This document shows positions 34,688 through 46,373 of a stretch of 64,000 nt of DNA, in pieces. Source of the stretch: Ziziphus jujuba (taxonomy: Eukaryota; Streptophyta; Magnoliopsida; Rosales; Rhamnaceae). The notes beneath the pieces were generated by a model. That model was not told the DNA's origin and ran no database searches. It worked only from the letters and a program-made list of their open reading frames with translations. The DNA is taken from assembly GCF_031755915.1 (NCBI RefSeq), contig NC_083379.1:16415501-16479500 (forward strand), given 5' to 3'. Within the stretch, counting starts at the first letter, position 1; each line of letters starts with the position of its first letter. The position numbers were made by a program, and so were the translations under genes.

Positions 34688-36037
34688 ATGAGAAGAGGAG
34701 ATGGCTCATTAAAAATTAATGAAGAGGAATCTATTGGGTTTAAGGGTGATTCTCGAGCAATAGAAAGTGGAGGTGAACCTATTGACATGATGGCGGTTTT
34801 GGAACAAATTCAAAGGATAAATGCTCACTTTGATCACTTAGATCAAAAGATGGGCAAGTTAGAAACATCACGAGGTGGCCCGAACCTAAGACAAGAATTT
34901 CATGGAGGCCGACGATGAGGTTGAGGAGGCTATGGATGTCTTAGGATAGGATTTGAGGAAGGTAATTTTGGAGGCAATTTAGAGGAGGAGTTTGATGATA
35001 TTTTCGCATTCCAAAGAAGGCAAAACCGTGGGAGACAAGCTAGAGAAGAAGATGATGACATTGGAAATATTAAAGTCAACATACCAGTATTCATGGGAAA
35101 GAGTGATCCGGAGGCCTACTTAGAGTGGGAGGAGCATACGAAGATGATATTTGATTGCCATAATTATTCCAAGTCAAAGAAGGTTAAATTGGTTGCTTTG
35201 GAATTTGGACATTGTGTACTCCAATGGTGGACTAATAAGCAAAGTACCCGAAGGAGAGTTGGTGATGAACCTGTTATTACTTTGCGACAAATGAAAGGAG
35301 CCATGAGAAAGAGATTTGTTCTGACTCACTACCATAGGTTGCTGAATCAAAGGCTTCAATCATTATCACAAGAAAGTAGGACCGTGGAGGGCTGCTACAA
35401 AGAGATGGAGATGCTTATGATGAGGTTGAGTAGGAATGAGGACTGTGAGGCAACCATGGCAAGGTTTTTGGGAGGTTTAAATTGAGAAATAGCCAACCAA
35501 ATAGAGTTACAACAATATGTGGAATTGGAAAAGACACTTCATGTGGCCATTAAGATCGAGAACCAATTCAAGAGGAGGGGTACAAGCTCATGGCTTGGAG
35601 GTGTTTCAAATAATGAGAGGACTCACTCAAGTGTTTGGAGAAGCAATCCCATCTATGAAGTAAGAACAAAATCGAAATATGGAGAAGAGAGTTCTAACAG
35701 GCCAAGGAAAGACAGTCTGGTCGAACACCCACCAGCACCTAAATCGAGTAGTAAGCTTGATTTTAAATCTTCTAAAACTCGTGACATTGTTTGTTTTAAG
35801 TGCTATGGTCGAGGAAATATTGCCAATCAATGTTCAAATCAAAGAATAATGGTGCTGAAAAGTAATGTAGAGTTGAAGTCCAAAAGTGAAGAATCCGAGG
35901 AAGAAGCCAAACTTGTTTATGAAGAAATTGGAGATGAAGAACATGAAGAAGCTGAAACTCTTAAAGCTTCAAAGGATGAATTGGGCTTGGTTACAAGGAG
36001 GGTTCTAACCGTGTACAAAGATGAAGATCAAATCTAA
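34688..36037 (+). pseudogene. Gypsy gag pseudogene
   Basis: Three open pieces (34688-34918, 35093-35485, 35519-36037), separated by stops. The middle carries the retrotransposon gag domain ('PEAYLEWEEHTKMIFDCHNY', 'LQSLSQESRTVEGCYKEMEM'). A single TGA at 35483 separates it from 'EIANQIELQQYVELEKT', which is normally continuous. A zinc knuckle near 35790 reads 'CFKCYGRGNIANQC', where the usual His is Asn, so it is probably non-functional. An acidic tail follows. Confidence 0.85.
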
Positions 36038-36039
36038 TG

Positions 36040-37590
36040 AGAGAACATTTTCCATACCCGATGTGAAATCCAAGGTAAAATTTGTAGTGTGATAATTAGT
36101 AGTGGAAGTTGTGCTAATGTAATTAGCAATATGGTAGTTTAGAAATTAGGGTTAAAAACTATTAAATATCCTGAATCATATAGATTACAATGGCTTAATG
36201 ATAGTGATGAGATGAAAGTGAACAAACAAGTCAGGTAAAATTCAACATTAATAAATATGTGGATGTTGTATTATATGATGTTGTTCCCATGCATGCTAGC
36301 CACATTTTATTGGGGAGGCCATGAAAATTGAATAAAGATACCATACACCATGGTAAAGAGAATTCCATTGTATTTAAATTTAAAGAAAAAAAGATATAGC
36401 TAGAGTCATTAACTTCAAAGGAAGTATTTACAGACCAACTTCAAATGCAACAAAGGAATGAGGCTAAGCGGCTCAGGGAGAAAGCTAGTATAGCACCCAT
36501 GGCTTCAACAAGTGTGCTTGAGGGCAAGACTAATCTTAATGTTCAAGGTAAGTCTTCTAAATTCAATGGTGAGGGAAAGAAAATGAAAAAGCCGAGAGAG
36601 AGAGAAAAATGTTGAGAAAGCCGATAGTGGGAAGGGAAAAGAGAGGAAAGAAAAGAAAAAGACATTTTTTTTTTATCTTAGTTTATATGAGGTTAAAAAG
36701 ACAATTTTGAATAATAAACCATTGCTGGTCATGATTTATAAAGATATTTATCTAAATGATCAAGCTAACCTTGAAAAGTTTAAATTGTCAAGTTCTATTT
36801 CTTCTCCTTTGCAAGAATTTAATGATGTCTTTCTGGAAGAAATTCCTAATGGGTTACCACCTATCCAAGTGATTAAACATCAAATTGATTTTGTCCCAAG
36901 AATTACAGTTCCTAATAGGCCTATATAAAAGAGTAATCTTGAGGAGACAAATGAACTACAAAGGCAGGTAAGTGAGTTACTAGACAAGGGTTATATTCTT
37001 GAGAGCATGGGTCCATGTGCTGTTCCAGTTTTATTAGTACTTAAGAAAGATTAATCATAGCGCATGTGTGTAAATTGTAGCACTATTAATAATATAACTA
37101 TTAGATATAGGCATCCAATTCCTAGGTTAGATGATATGCTTGATGAATTACATGGTGCATGCATGTTTTCTAAAATTGATCTTAGGAGTGGGTATCATCA
37201 AATTAGAATAAAAGAAGGGAATGAATGGAAAACCTCATTTAAGACTAAATATGGATTGTATGAATGACTAGTAATGCCTTTTGATTTAACTAATTCACTT
37301 AGCACTTTCATGAGGTTAATGAATCATGTCATGCGTCCATTTATTGGAAAATTTGTGGTTGTATATTTTGATGATATTCTTGTGTATAGCCAAAATCTTG
37401 ATGAACATGTAGAACATCTTAAGTTAGTTTTAAAAGTGCTTAGGAAAGAAAATTTGTTTACTAATATTGAAAAGTTTGATTTTTGCCAAAATGAGCCTGC
37501 ATTTCTAGGATTTGTTGTGATAGTGTTTGACCCAGGAGATTGGGTTTGATTGCACTTAAGAAATGAGAGGTTTCTGGAGCAATGAAAGTC
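36040..37590 (+). pseudogene. Gypsy protease-reverse transcriptase pseudogene with pol deletion
   Basis: Protease remnant 'SVIISSGSCANVIS' near 36090, where the family has DGGS, so the catalytic Asp is lost. RT from about 36707: '[20 protein letters not shown]' and catalytic 'YFDDILVYS' near 37365. Stops at 36926, 37052 and 37265 interrupt it. At about 37515, after 'PAFLGFVV', the frame passes directly to 'FDPGDWVWLHLRNERF', which is the integrase C-terminal region. RNase H and the integrase core, roughly 2 kb in intact elements, are absent. Confidence 0.85.
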
Positions 37591-37752
37591 AAATCTTATG
37601 CCTCGAAAAGATTGACCTTTTCAAATTTTAATGAAAATGCCTACAAACTTGACGTACTAGGTGAGTGCTACCTTTAATGTTGATGATTTATCTTCATTTT
37701 CTGCAAGTGATGATTTTGATATGAGGGCAAATTCTTTTCAGGAGGAGGAGAA

Positions 37753-38789
37753 TAATGAGAATCCGCCCATTCCTGTACAACCGACTATCTATTGAGATGC
37801 TGATCATTTACAAATAAAGTCGGGATCAATCACTAGGGCATAAGCTAGGAAATTCAAAGACAATCTGGTTAGCTTCATCCAAGAAGTGATTCAATCTTAA
37901 GAGGGTATGACATTATCTGAAGATCCAAAGCCCATCTTATATATCCAAGTTACGAAGGCAAAAATGAACCCGGCAAGCTGTTTGGTACATTTTTCGATCT
38001 CGGATAGCAAACAATGGATTCAACACTTTATGAACTCAATTAATCTCATTAAGACGCTATGGAATCATTTCAAGGTAGAAGCAAAAGCAATTAAATTCCA
38101 CTTGTGCGCATGACTACTCTTGTTGGCTGAAATTGCTCATTTGGTTGCTGGCTTTGACTTCTTTGTTGTTCAAGCACGTGTGACTTATTCCAATCAAAGG
38201 GCAACATATAGGAATCATTATTAATCATATTTGGCATTCTACACAGCATCTTGGAGCTGATTTGGAGCCCAAACTAGCTGGAGATTGGATAAAAACAGCT
38301 TTGTTGTGATCTAGCATACTAGTTTCCTAATTTAAGTTTGATTTTTTATTTTAGGAAACTATCTTTTGTTTTGGCTTCTATTTGTTTATTTGCTGGACAA
38401 ATTAACTTAGGATATTTTATTATTTCAATTGTAAATTAATTGATTTCTAATTCAAAATAAAAGAATTAATTAATTCAAATTAGATTAGGATATTTTATTA
38501 TTTCAATTGTAAATTAATTAATTACTAATTCAAAATAAAAGAATTAATTAATTCAAATTAGATTAGGAAAGGAAGTTGAATTTTGGCCATATTAGGAATT
38601 GTTTATGCTTGGCCAGTTTTAAGCTAGTGTTTTAGGGTTTTGTTTGTTGAACCTTAGCCTATTTAAAGGCTTATTTTCTCAATAAAATTCAGTACATTAT
38701 TCATACAGAAAATTATTTGTGAGAAAGAATTCTCTTTGTTCTCTTTGAACACCTCAAATTTAGGAGCAAGTCGATCTAGATTCGTATCA
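37753..38789 (+). repeat. Gypsy 3' LTR
   Basis: 1037 bp; starts TAATGAG (TG to TA) and ends CGTATCA. Compared with the 5' LTR it lacks about 175 bp near 38756 and has an 82-bp tandem duplication at about 38410-38572 ('tttattatttcaattgtaaa' twice). The pol frame ('FSASDDFDMRANSFQ' at 37697) runs straight into this LTR. Confidence 0.82.
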
Positions 38790-41195
38790 GAAAGAAAGAG
38801 AGAGAGAAGGAGATCATATCGGGACCCCTTTTTAACCCATCTTCGGCCATCGATGAGCTACACGTGTTGCCCCAGTATGAAGGCTGCTTGAGACTAATAG
38901 ATTGCCGAAAAATCATAACAAGATTAATGGTAATGAGCTGGGATTGGGCCATTTTCACCGAATGACAGTTGATTTCTCTCTCTCTCTTACCTTGCCTCAC
39001 TGCTGCCACCATGATGTTACCCATCCAAGGATTGATCTCCCCCTAAATTTTCTCAATGGTAGCCATTCCATGCACCGTCACTAAAGAAATTTTCTAACAA
39101 AGGTAGTAGCTCACAGTTTATCCCTTTTTGACGAGTCCCCAACTGATCCACCATCCCTTTCCATCAAATTTGACTCTTCTAAATCCAAATTCATGGTCTG
39201 ATTAGCTCAATTCGAGCTAGATCATGAGGTTCAGGAGCAATCAGTTACCAGGGTCTTTTTCGCTAAATTCCAACAACAGCCGGCCAGATCTACAATAGGT
39301 AAGACCCGATTTGCGATCCTTACATTCTAGGCTTCATTTTGATACATAGATTGTTAATTTTAGTCAAAGTTTGTGTTAGCTCTCCTAAATAAATTGTGTG
39401 CATAATATGCTATTAAAATATTATTTTAATGGATATTGTGTTTTTGTTGATATTTTAGGTACCCGTGTTAACTAAGAAATCGATTCTATAGAGGATCCAG
39501 AGTGACTCGTATTTTCAGGTGAGTGGTACATTTTCCAAATATATTTTTGTGGTGCAGATTATTTAAAGATATATATTTTTTATTGTGTTTTCGTGAAATA
39601 ATGTTGTTTTTATATTTTTTTCTATATAAATGGTAATTTGGGTTAAAAAAAAAAAAAGATTATCTCCATACAAAAGTATATGTATATGTATACAAGCATA
39701 TATGTGTTTGCTGTGAAAAAATAATTTTTGTAAAAGGAAAATTGTGGATTTATAATTTTGGTTTATATCAAAATAAGAAAATTTAATAGTTTTGGTAAAT
39801 TTATTGAAACCCCAATATTGGTTGATAAAAATTTTGGTGTAATGTAATATTTATCCATTTTTACTATATAGATGCACTATACAATACTAGTGTTTTGTAT
39901 TATATATTATTGATTAGTGTGCAGGTATTGTTTAATTATCCTACAGGAGCTAAAGACAAGAAGGTTGGCAAGTATTTTGCACAATGAGTATTAATCACCC
40001 TCTCTTTAGCTATAGGACAGCGAGTAGTTAGTATTGATTCTTTAGGATGCTAAGGTATCTGATTGTAGGTATCTTTTTTATCTCCTTATTATGGGGTGCT
40101 TGGGAAGCCATGTTCTACTTAACACAACTTGCTTTATAATATGGTGCATCATATTAATACCTGGTACATGTTTTAAAAATAAAATATTTTGAAAATATAT
40201 TTTTATTTATTTAAATTATGATCCTAAAATTATTTAATTTCTACTTTATAATTTATTAATATCATTGAATTTAACTCTTATCATATCATATTATTTTATT
40301 TTATTTTATTTTATTTTTATTTTACCTAAACTTTGCGAGATTGATTTTAAATAATGTTTTGTTCTATTTTAATCTTGTCTAAATTTAAGTTTATTTTTTC
40401 TTAAATTTATAGTTATTTTATAATTATATCCATCATTATTTTTATTTATTTATATTTTCTACTTCACTATTTTTAATTTTCGGGAAATATAAAATTATGG
40501 ATTTTTGTGCAAAATAATTTGAAAAGGAGAATCTTTCAAATTGAGAGAATTATTGAGAATTTTTAGAGAAAATTTTATTTCTAAATAAATTCTTAAATTG
40601 TTTAATTTTAAATTCTTACCTTTCTAATTACCAATTTATTTATTTATTTATTTTTTATGGGTGCCACTTATTGGGATGATTAGCGTTTTATTAGTATCTT
40701 TGTTTTTAAATTATTTTTCCTAGGTCCAAGTAACTAGTCGATTTTTTATCGTTCGAACGCAAGCATGTTGTTTTTTCTTCCGTTGCTATATTTGAAGTAG
40801 AATATCCTCCTTCTCATCTTTGTTATATTATTATTATTATTAATTTTGCACTTATATTGCTTTTGTTATTAGCCTAAATTCTTAATATGCTCTGGTACTA
40901 AGCATTGGGTGTGGAATCTCCATAAATAATGCTGCTTCTGTTTTATTAATTATTCATTTTGTTCCTATCCTCTTTATTATTAGAGTGCTATAACTATTTG
41001 GAAAAATTGTATAGTAAGATAGGAGGAATAAAGCGGTTGTATTGTTGGAGTGTGTTTTTTATGCAGGTATTTCTACGGCAAATCCAACCCCTTATAAGAG
41101 ATGCTGTCGAATTTCCTATAAGAAATTCTGATATGATTTTTCCTAGTCAAGACAAGCCTAGAGTTTTGATAAGGGGTCCTAGGAGGATCCTGACA
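38790..41195 (+). mobile_element. Gypsy-family LTR, 3' part (copy B)
   Basis: Continuation of the LTR interrupted at 32403, beginning in an AG-rich tract and ending CCTGACA at 41195. From 38949 on it is duplicated at 1-2247. The last ~120 bp match the solo LTR end at 56805-56935 in reverse ('gagatgctgtcg'). Confidence 0.8.
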
Positions 41196-42232
41196 GTTAT
41201 GTCATCAAAAGAAAAAAAGATAGGTAGATTGTTGAAATTACAAGCAAGATAACTAGTTTGGGGGATATAGAAGCTTCTAATAAATCTTTTGTTGGTAAAG
41301 TGAGATTTTCAAAAAACTCCATGAGTGATGAGAACAAGCTAATGGAAACTTTGAAGCATCAAAAGTGAAGCTTGAAGCTAACTTGAAGAACTTAAAGATT
41401 TCAAGCAAATTGTGTGATAAATGAATTAAAGAAGAGATAAATTTCTCAAAATTTGGAGCTTGATTAATCAAACAAGACCATGCAAGCTAGTAAAGGGTTC
41501 CCTAGGGTTGGATAATTTGTTGAACATTAGGAGAGGATCAAATCATAGAAGAAGAGTGGGCTTCATTAATGAAATCTCTACTCGTAGTTCCAAAACCGTT
41601 TTTGTTAATATAAATCAATCTAGTATGTCCACTATTTGTGGGAAAAAAGGAACTTTCTTTTGAGAAGAATAAAAAGGGGAGCCATCAAGTAAATGAAGAA
41701 ATTAAAAATGTGGTAAAAATAAATAGACAAGAAGAGAAAAAGAATGATTATAAAGGTCAACTGAAAAATCTAAATCCAATACTAACAACTTTTTTTTCAT
41801 AAGAATTCTTTGGTGTCTTTAAATTAAAGTCAATATCAATTGTCCCCTCGCATGAATATTGATAAAATGGTGCAATTATAATGAAATTCATTCTTATCGA
41901 TGTAGACATTTTAAGATGTTTTCTGTTAATATGTGATGAAAATTAAACGTTTAAATGCCATGTGGATAAGACCTAAATAAACGACCGACCAAATTTTCAA
42001 AAGAAACTACGGATTATGATACATGATCAAAAGAATTGGAAGTTGAAACCTAAGAACTTAATTTATAAGAGGCAATTGGATTTAATTTGCAAGCAAATTA
42101 GGATAACAAGCAGACTATGTGTATTTCTGAATCAAACAAGGAATCAGTTAATCTATAGATGTAGCAGAAATCATGAAAGATCTTAATAAGATCTATAAAT
42201 ATAAAAATAAATAAATAAATATACTTGTATGG
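41196..42232 (+). pseudogene. Copia gag relic (copy B)
   Basis: Resumes the Copia gag cut at 31864: 'SSKEKKIGRLLKLQ', then a degraded helical stretch, then the open frame 41460-41663 with the 'LDNLLNIR...VGF' pattern. Counterpart of 2248-3286. No clear coding after 41665. Confidence 0.6.
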
Positions 42233-42237
42233 ACATC

Positions 42238-42412
42238 TATAAGGAATAAGTGTGCTCATATGTAAATTGTAGTATATTGTGATATTGTAATATTACACTT
42301 ACCGTAACTGCTGCTGTGTTTCTATACCAATTTCCTGGTACTCTGTATAAATAGTTGCTATAGTGAATGAGAATAACTTAAGCCTTTGCATTATATTTTC
42401 TACAATCTTATA
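42238..42412 (+). repeat. Copia 5' LTR (copy B)
   Basis: 175 bp, TATAAG to CTTATA, counterpart of 3292-3466, followed at once by the PBS. Confidence 0.88.
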
Positions 42413-42487
42413 TAGTATTAGAGCCTCACGCTCAACAAGCAAAGAAAACCCTAATCCGTTAATTCTTTTTTGTACATCGCTGTTATC

Positions 42488-43880
42488 ATGGCCAATGATG
42501 ATTCCTCTATCATAAACCCTTCTACCGCTCTGAATACTTCTTCATCATCTGCTCCTACAGATGATACTCTGATAAACATAAATGTGGCTGCCTAGGCTCC
42601 AATCAAACTCTCTGCAGCCAATTATCCACTATGGCACTCTCAATGGCTCTCTTTGCTCATCGGCTATAATCTTATGGGTTATATTGATGGTTCAAAAATC
42701 TGTCCTACTGATTTTAGTTCTTCCTTTTCTGCCAATTAGTTCTATAGTCCTCATTAAGATCAATTTCTAAGGAGTTTTCTGTTTGCATCTTTTTCTCCTA
42801 CCATTGCTTCCTTTGTCTCTTCCGCCAAAACATCATATAAAACCTGGACCAAATTGGCTCATATGTATGCCAAACCCTCTCGTGGTCAGATTATGGGGGT
42901 TCATGAAAATCTTCACAAAGACATAAAAGGATCTTAATCTATCTATTCTTATACGCAAAATATTCAACAACAAGCCAATGCTTTGGCTCTGGTAGGTGTT
43001 CCTCTTAAAGATAACAAAATTATATTTTATGTCCTTTCTGGACTGGGCTCTGAATATAAGGAAATTGCTGTAGCAATTGGAGCCCGTGATGACACTATCT
43101 TCATTGAAGAACTACATGATAAGCTTACTGATTTTGAAGATTTATTGAAATGAACTTCTTCTCCACCCAATGATTTTTCCTCTCCAATTATATCTCATGT
43201 TGCTACTTGGTCTAATTTCTCATCAAGAAGTCCTAGTGTAACTGCTCGTGGAAGCCGATCCTCTCCCATTCTAAATCATTTTTCTCCCAGGTCACAACAT
43301 TCATCTTCTGGCCATGGATCCTTTCCTCCTCTCTCTAGTTCTAGCTCCACACGGACTTCTTTTGGCAGTCGTATTATCTATTGGTTCTGTTCCTTCCCTG
43401 GTCATGATGCATGTTGGTGTCGTAAGTTGCTTGCTCTCATCCTATGGCTGAACTCTAGCCCACCTAATGCTCCTTCTCTCTTTGATGCTTGTCCCTCCGC
43501 ATGGCCTTCTTCCAATATTGGTCGCCGAGCCAACTTTGCTGCTTCTTTTTCCAAATCGAACTTATCTTGGCTCATTGATTTGGGTGCCTCCCACCACATC
43601 ACTTCTAATCTCTCTAATCTGTCCTTGCACTCCGATTTTGATGGTACTAAAGAGATTATGACTGGTGATGGTAAAACACATCCTATTCCTCATATTGGCT
43701 CTACCAAACTTTCTTCTTCTGATAAATCTTTATTGATTTCTCCTGTCTTGTGTGTTCCCGCTATGCAAAAAAACCTTTTATTTGTTTTTCAATTATGCTC
43801 GCCTAACAATATTTCTATTAAATTTTTACATGCTTTATGTGAAGGATCTTTATACAGAAGCACATCTACTAGAAGGCAAG
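42488..43880 (+). pseudogene. Copia gag-protease pseudogene (copy B)
   Basis: ATG at 42488 opens the gag N-terminus. The in-frame TAG before 'KLSAANYPLWHSQW' is shared with copy A. It is longer than copy A around 43230-43315 and 43680-43868. The retropepsin motif at about 43570 reads WLIDLGASHH (DLG, not DSG), as in copy A, so the protease was inactive before the duplication. The zinc knuckle reads 'FCSFPGHDACWCRK'. Confidence 0.82.
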
Positions 43881-43942
43881 AGTAAAGATGGTATCTATGA
43901 ATGGCCACTTCTTGCATCCGCTCCTTCTCGCTCTCCTTTTAC

Positions 43943-44479
43943 TAGGCTTGGCAATGTGTCGTGTTAAATCGTGTTCGTATCGTGTTGTGTCATGTCTGCG
44001 TGGAATTAAATTAATCTAAACACAACCCGTTAAGCTTTCATGTGAAAATAGATAAACTCCAGAACCCATTTGATAAATTATTATGTAACCCATCACCCAA
44101 CCCATTAACCCATTAACAATAAATACAAATTTGAAAATTTAAATTTCACTTAGCTTTGAAGTAACAAAATAATATTTTTTTAAAAAAATTACAAAAATTC
44201 TTGTTTGTTTTTAGATTTTTTAAAACTTAAACTAAAAAGAACAAATCAATACGAGTGTAACAATAAATTAAGTAATTTTAATATTATAAAACTTATGTAA
44301 TTATCAAAATACCCCTCTTTAATGGGTCTAATAGGTTTATCATATTTCACCCGTTAATTTATTGGGTCTTATTGGATGATATTGATATGGACCCGACACG
44401 ATATCATCAATCAAAACCTATAAATTATCGTGTGGATTTGTGTCGTGTTATCATGTTGTGTGAAATTTTGCCAGGCCTA
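43943..44479. mobile_element. hAT-type MITE 1 in Copia (copy B)
   Basis: 537 bp, TAGGCTTGGCA...TGCCAGGCCTA; target duplication CCTTTTAC (43935-43942) / CTTTTCGC (44480-44487, degraded). Same insertion as 4751-5286. Confidence 0.88.
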
Positions 44480-44487
44480 CTTTTCGC

Positions 44488-45851
44488 CTTGAGTGCTGTT
44501 AAAGTTCCATACAATATTGGCATGATCGATTAAGCCATCCATCATCCAAAATTCTATGTCACTTAGCTTTCAAATGTCACTTGCCTATGTTACCTAAGAC
44601 TCATCTTATCTCTCGTAATTCTTGCCATTGTAATAAGATGCATAAGTTGCCATTCTAAAATTCTACTTTTTGTAGTTCTCATCCTTTAGAATTAATATAT
44701 TCTGATATCTAGGGACCTTCTCCTCTCCCTTCAAATGATAGTTTTCATTATTATCTTCTTTTTCTTGATCATAGGCTTGACAACATGTCATATTAAATCA
44801 TGTCGTGTCGTGTTGTGTCGTGTTCGTATGGAATTAAATTAATTCAAACACGATCCGTTAAGTTTTCGTGTGAAAATAAATATATCCGAATCTATTTGAT
44901 AAATTATCATGTAACCCATCATCCAACCCGTTAACCCGTTCCCTATAAATACAAATTTGAAAATTTAAATTTCACTTAGCTTTGAAATAATAAAATAATA
45001 TTTTTTAAAAAAAATAACAAAAATTCTTATTTATTTTTAGATTTTTTAAAACTTAAACTAAAATAAATAAATTAATACATGTTTAACAATAAATTAAGTA
45101 ATTTTAATATTTTAAAACTTATGTAATTACCAAAATATCTCTCTTTAATGGGTTTAATGGGTTTATTGTGTGTATGTGTTTCATCCGTTAATTTATTGGG
45201 TTTTATTGGGTGACACTGATACGGATACGATACTATATCGTCAATCAAAATCCGTAAATTATCATGTGGGTTCGTGTCATATTATCGTGTTGTGTGAGAT
45301 TTTGCCAGGCCTAGTTGATCACTACACCAAATGCATGTGGTTTTATCCCATCAAACACAAATTTGATCTATCAATTATCTTTCCTAAATTTCATGTTGTC
45401 GTTGAAAATTTCTTCAATAAAAAAAATCAAATCCTTTTATTCTGATAACGGAGATGAATTTCTTAAATTAAAATCTTATTTTGAAACCTCTGGTATCTCT
45501 CATTTCTTGACTCCCCCATATACTCCACAACATAATGGGATCTCTGAATGCCGTCATCGTCATATTGTTGAAATTGGCCTTACACTTTTACATGAAGCTC
45601 ATCTTCCCTTATCCTTTTGGTCTTTTGCCTTCCAAACAGCTACATATCTCATTAATCATCTTCCTACACCAATTCTCTCTATGACCTCCCCTTTTGAAAA
45701 ATTATTTGGCTATTCACCTAATTACTCTAAGCTAAAAGTATTTGGTTGTTTATGCTATCCTTGGCTACGACCTTACTCCTCCCATAAGTTAAACCCAAAG
45801 TCTTTACTATGTATATTTTTGGGTTATTCTCCTAATCAAAATGCCTATTGA
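44488..45851 (+). pseudogene. Copia integrase pseudogene (copy B), split by MITE 2
   Basis: The pre-integrase zinc domain is followed by 'FLDH', then MITE 2, then 'YTKCMWFYPIK'. The integrase catalytic core shows 'SDNGDEFLKLKSYF' (second Asp) and 'PPYTPQHNGISECRHRH' with the DDE-type Glu. The C-terminal part is 'KLKVFGCLCYPWLRPYSSHK' and 'FLGYSPNQNAY'. A frameshift near 45420 at an A-run. Copy A lost this whole region. Confidence 0.85.
44772..45313. mobile_element. hAT-type MITE 2 in Copia (copy B only)
   Basis: 542 bp, TAGGCTTGACA...TGCCAGGCCTA, target duplication CTTGATCA (44764-44771) / GTTGATCA (45314-45321). Related to MITE 1 but a separate insertion. The region is deleted from copy A. 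Confidence 0.88.
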
Positions 45852-46373
45852 TGTTTTGATCCTGTCAATTATTAGCTTTATCACTCCCGCCATGGTGTCT
45901 TTGTCGAGTCTTTCTTTCCCTCTAGCTCTCTTAATCGTCCTTCATTTGATAGTTCTGTCAGCTCACAATTCTTTAATATATCTTCTACTACTACTCTTTT
46001 CTTTTTGTTTATCAAAATACCTTCCTCCTCTCATACACCCTCGACCACTCCACCCATCACACTGGGTGTGTCTGCTCATAATGGTTCCTCCCTTGCAGTA
46101 TCTTCCTCACTTCCTTCTGCCTCACCGATGGTTGCCCATCCACCTGCCGAGCTATCCACTTCTCTGCCTCCACCAGTATCGTTACCCACGCACTCGGATT
46201 CTTTGCTTGCACCTTCATTAGGAAATTCTCACTCTTCTTCTTCTCTTTTACCTCCCTCTAACATTATCACCCGATTCAAAAATAATATTTTTAAACCAAA
46301 TCCTAAATTCTCTTTGTTGCTCTTTCTTATTATTCTCCTATGGATTCCATCAAACCTACCACTGTTAATAAAG

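Larger units (their letters stand above)
32404..38789 (+). mobile_element. Ty3/Gypsy retrotransposon, internally deleted
   Basis: 6.39 kb. LTRs are 32404-33543 (TGATGAG...CGTATCA) and 37753-38789; PBS at 33546; then gag, protease, RT, and a direct join to the integrase C-terminus; polypurine tract 'ggaggaggagaa' before the 3' LTR. RNase H and the integrase core are missing. Many stops are present. It is inserted in another LTR (31865-41195). Flanking pentamers GAGAA and GAAAG lie in a purine repeat, so the target duplication is uncertain. Confidence 0.85.
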
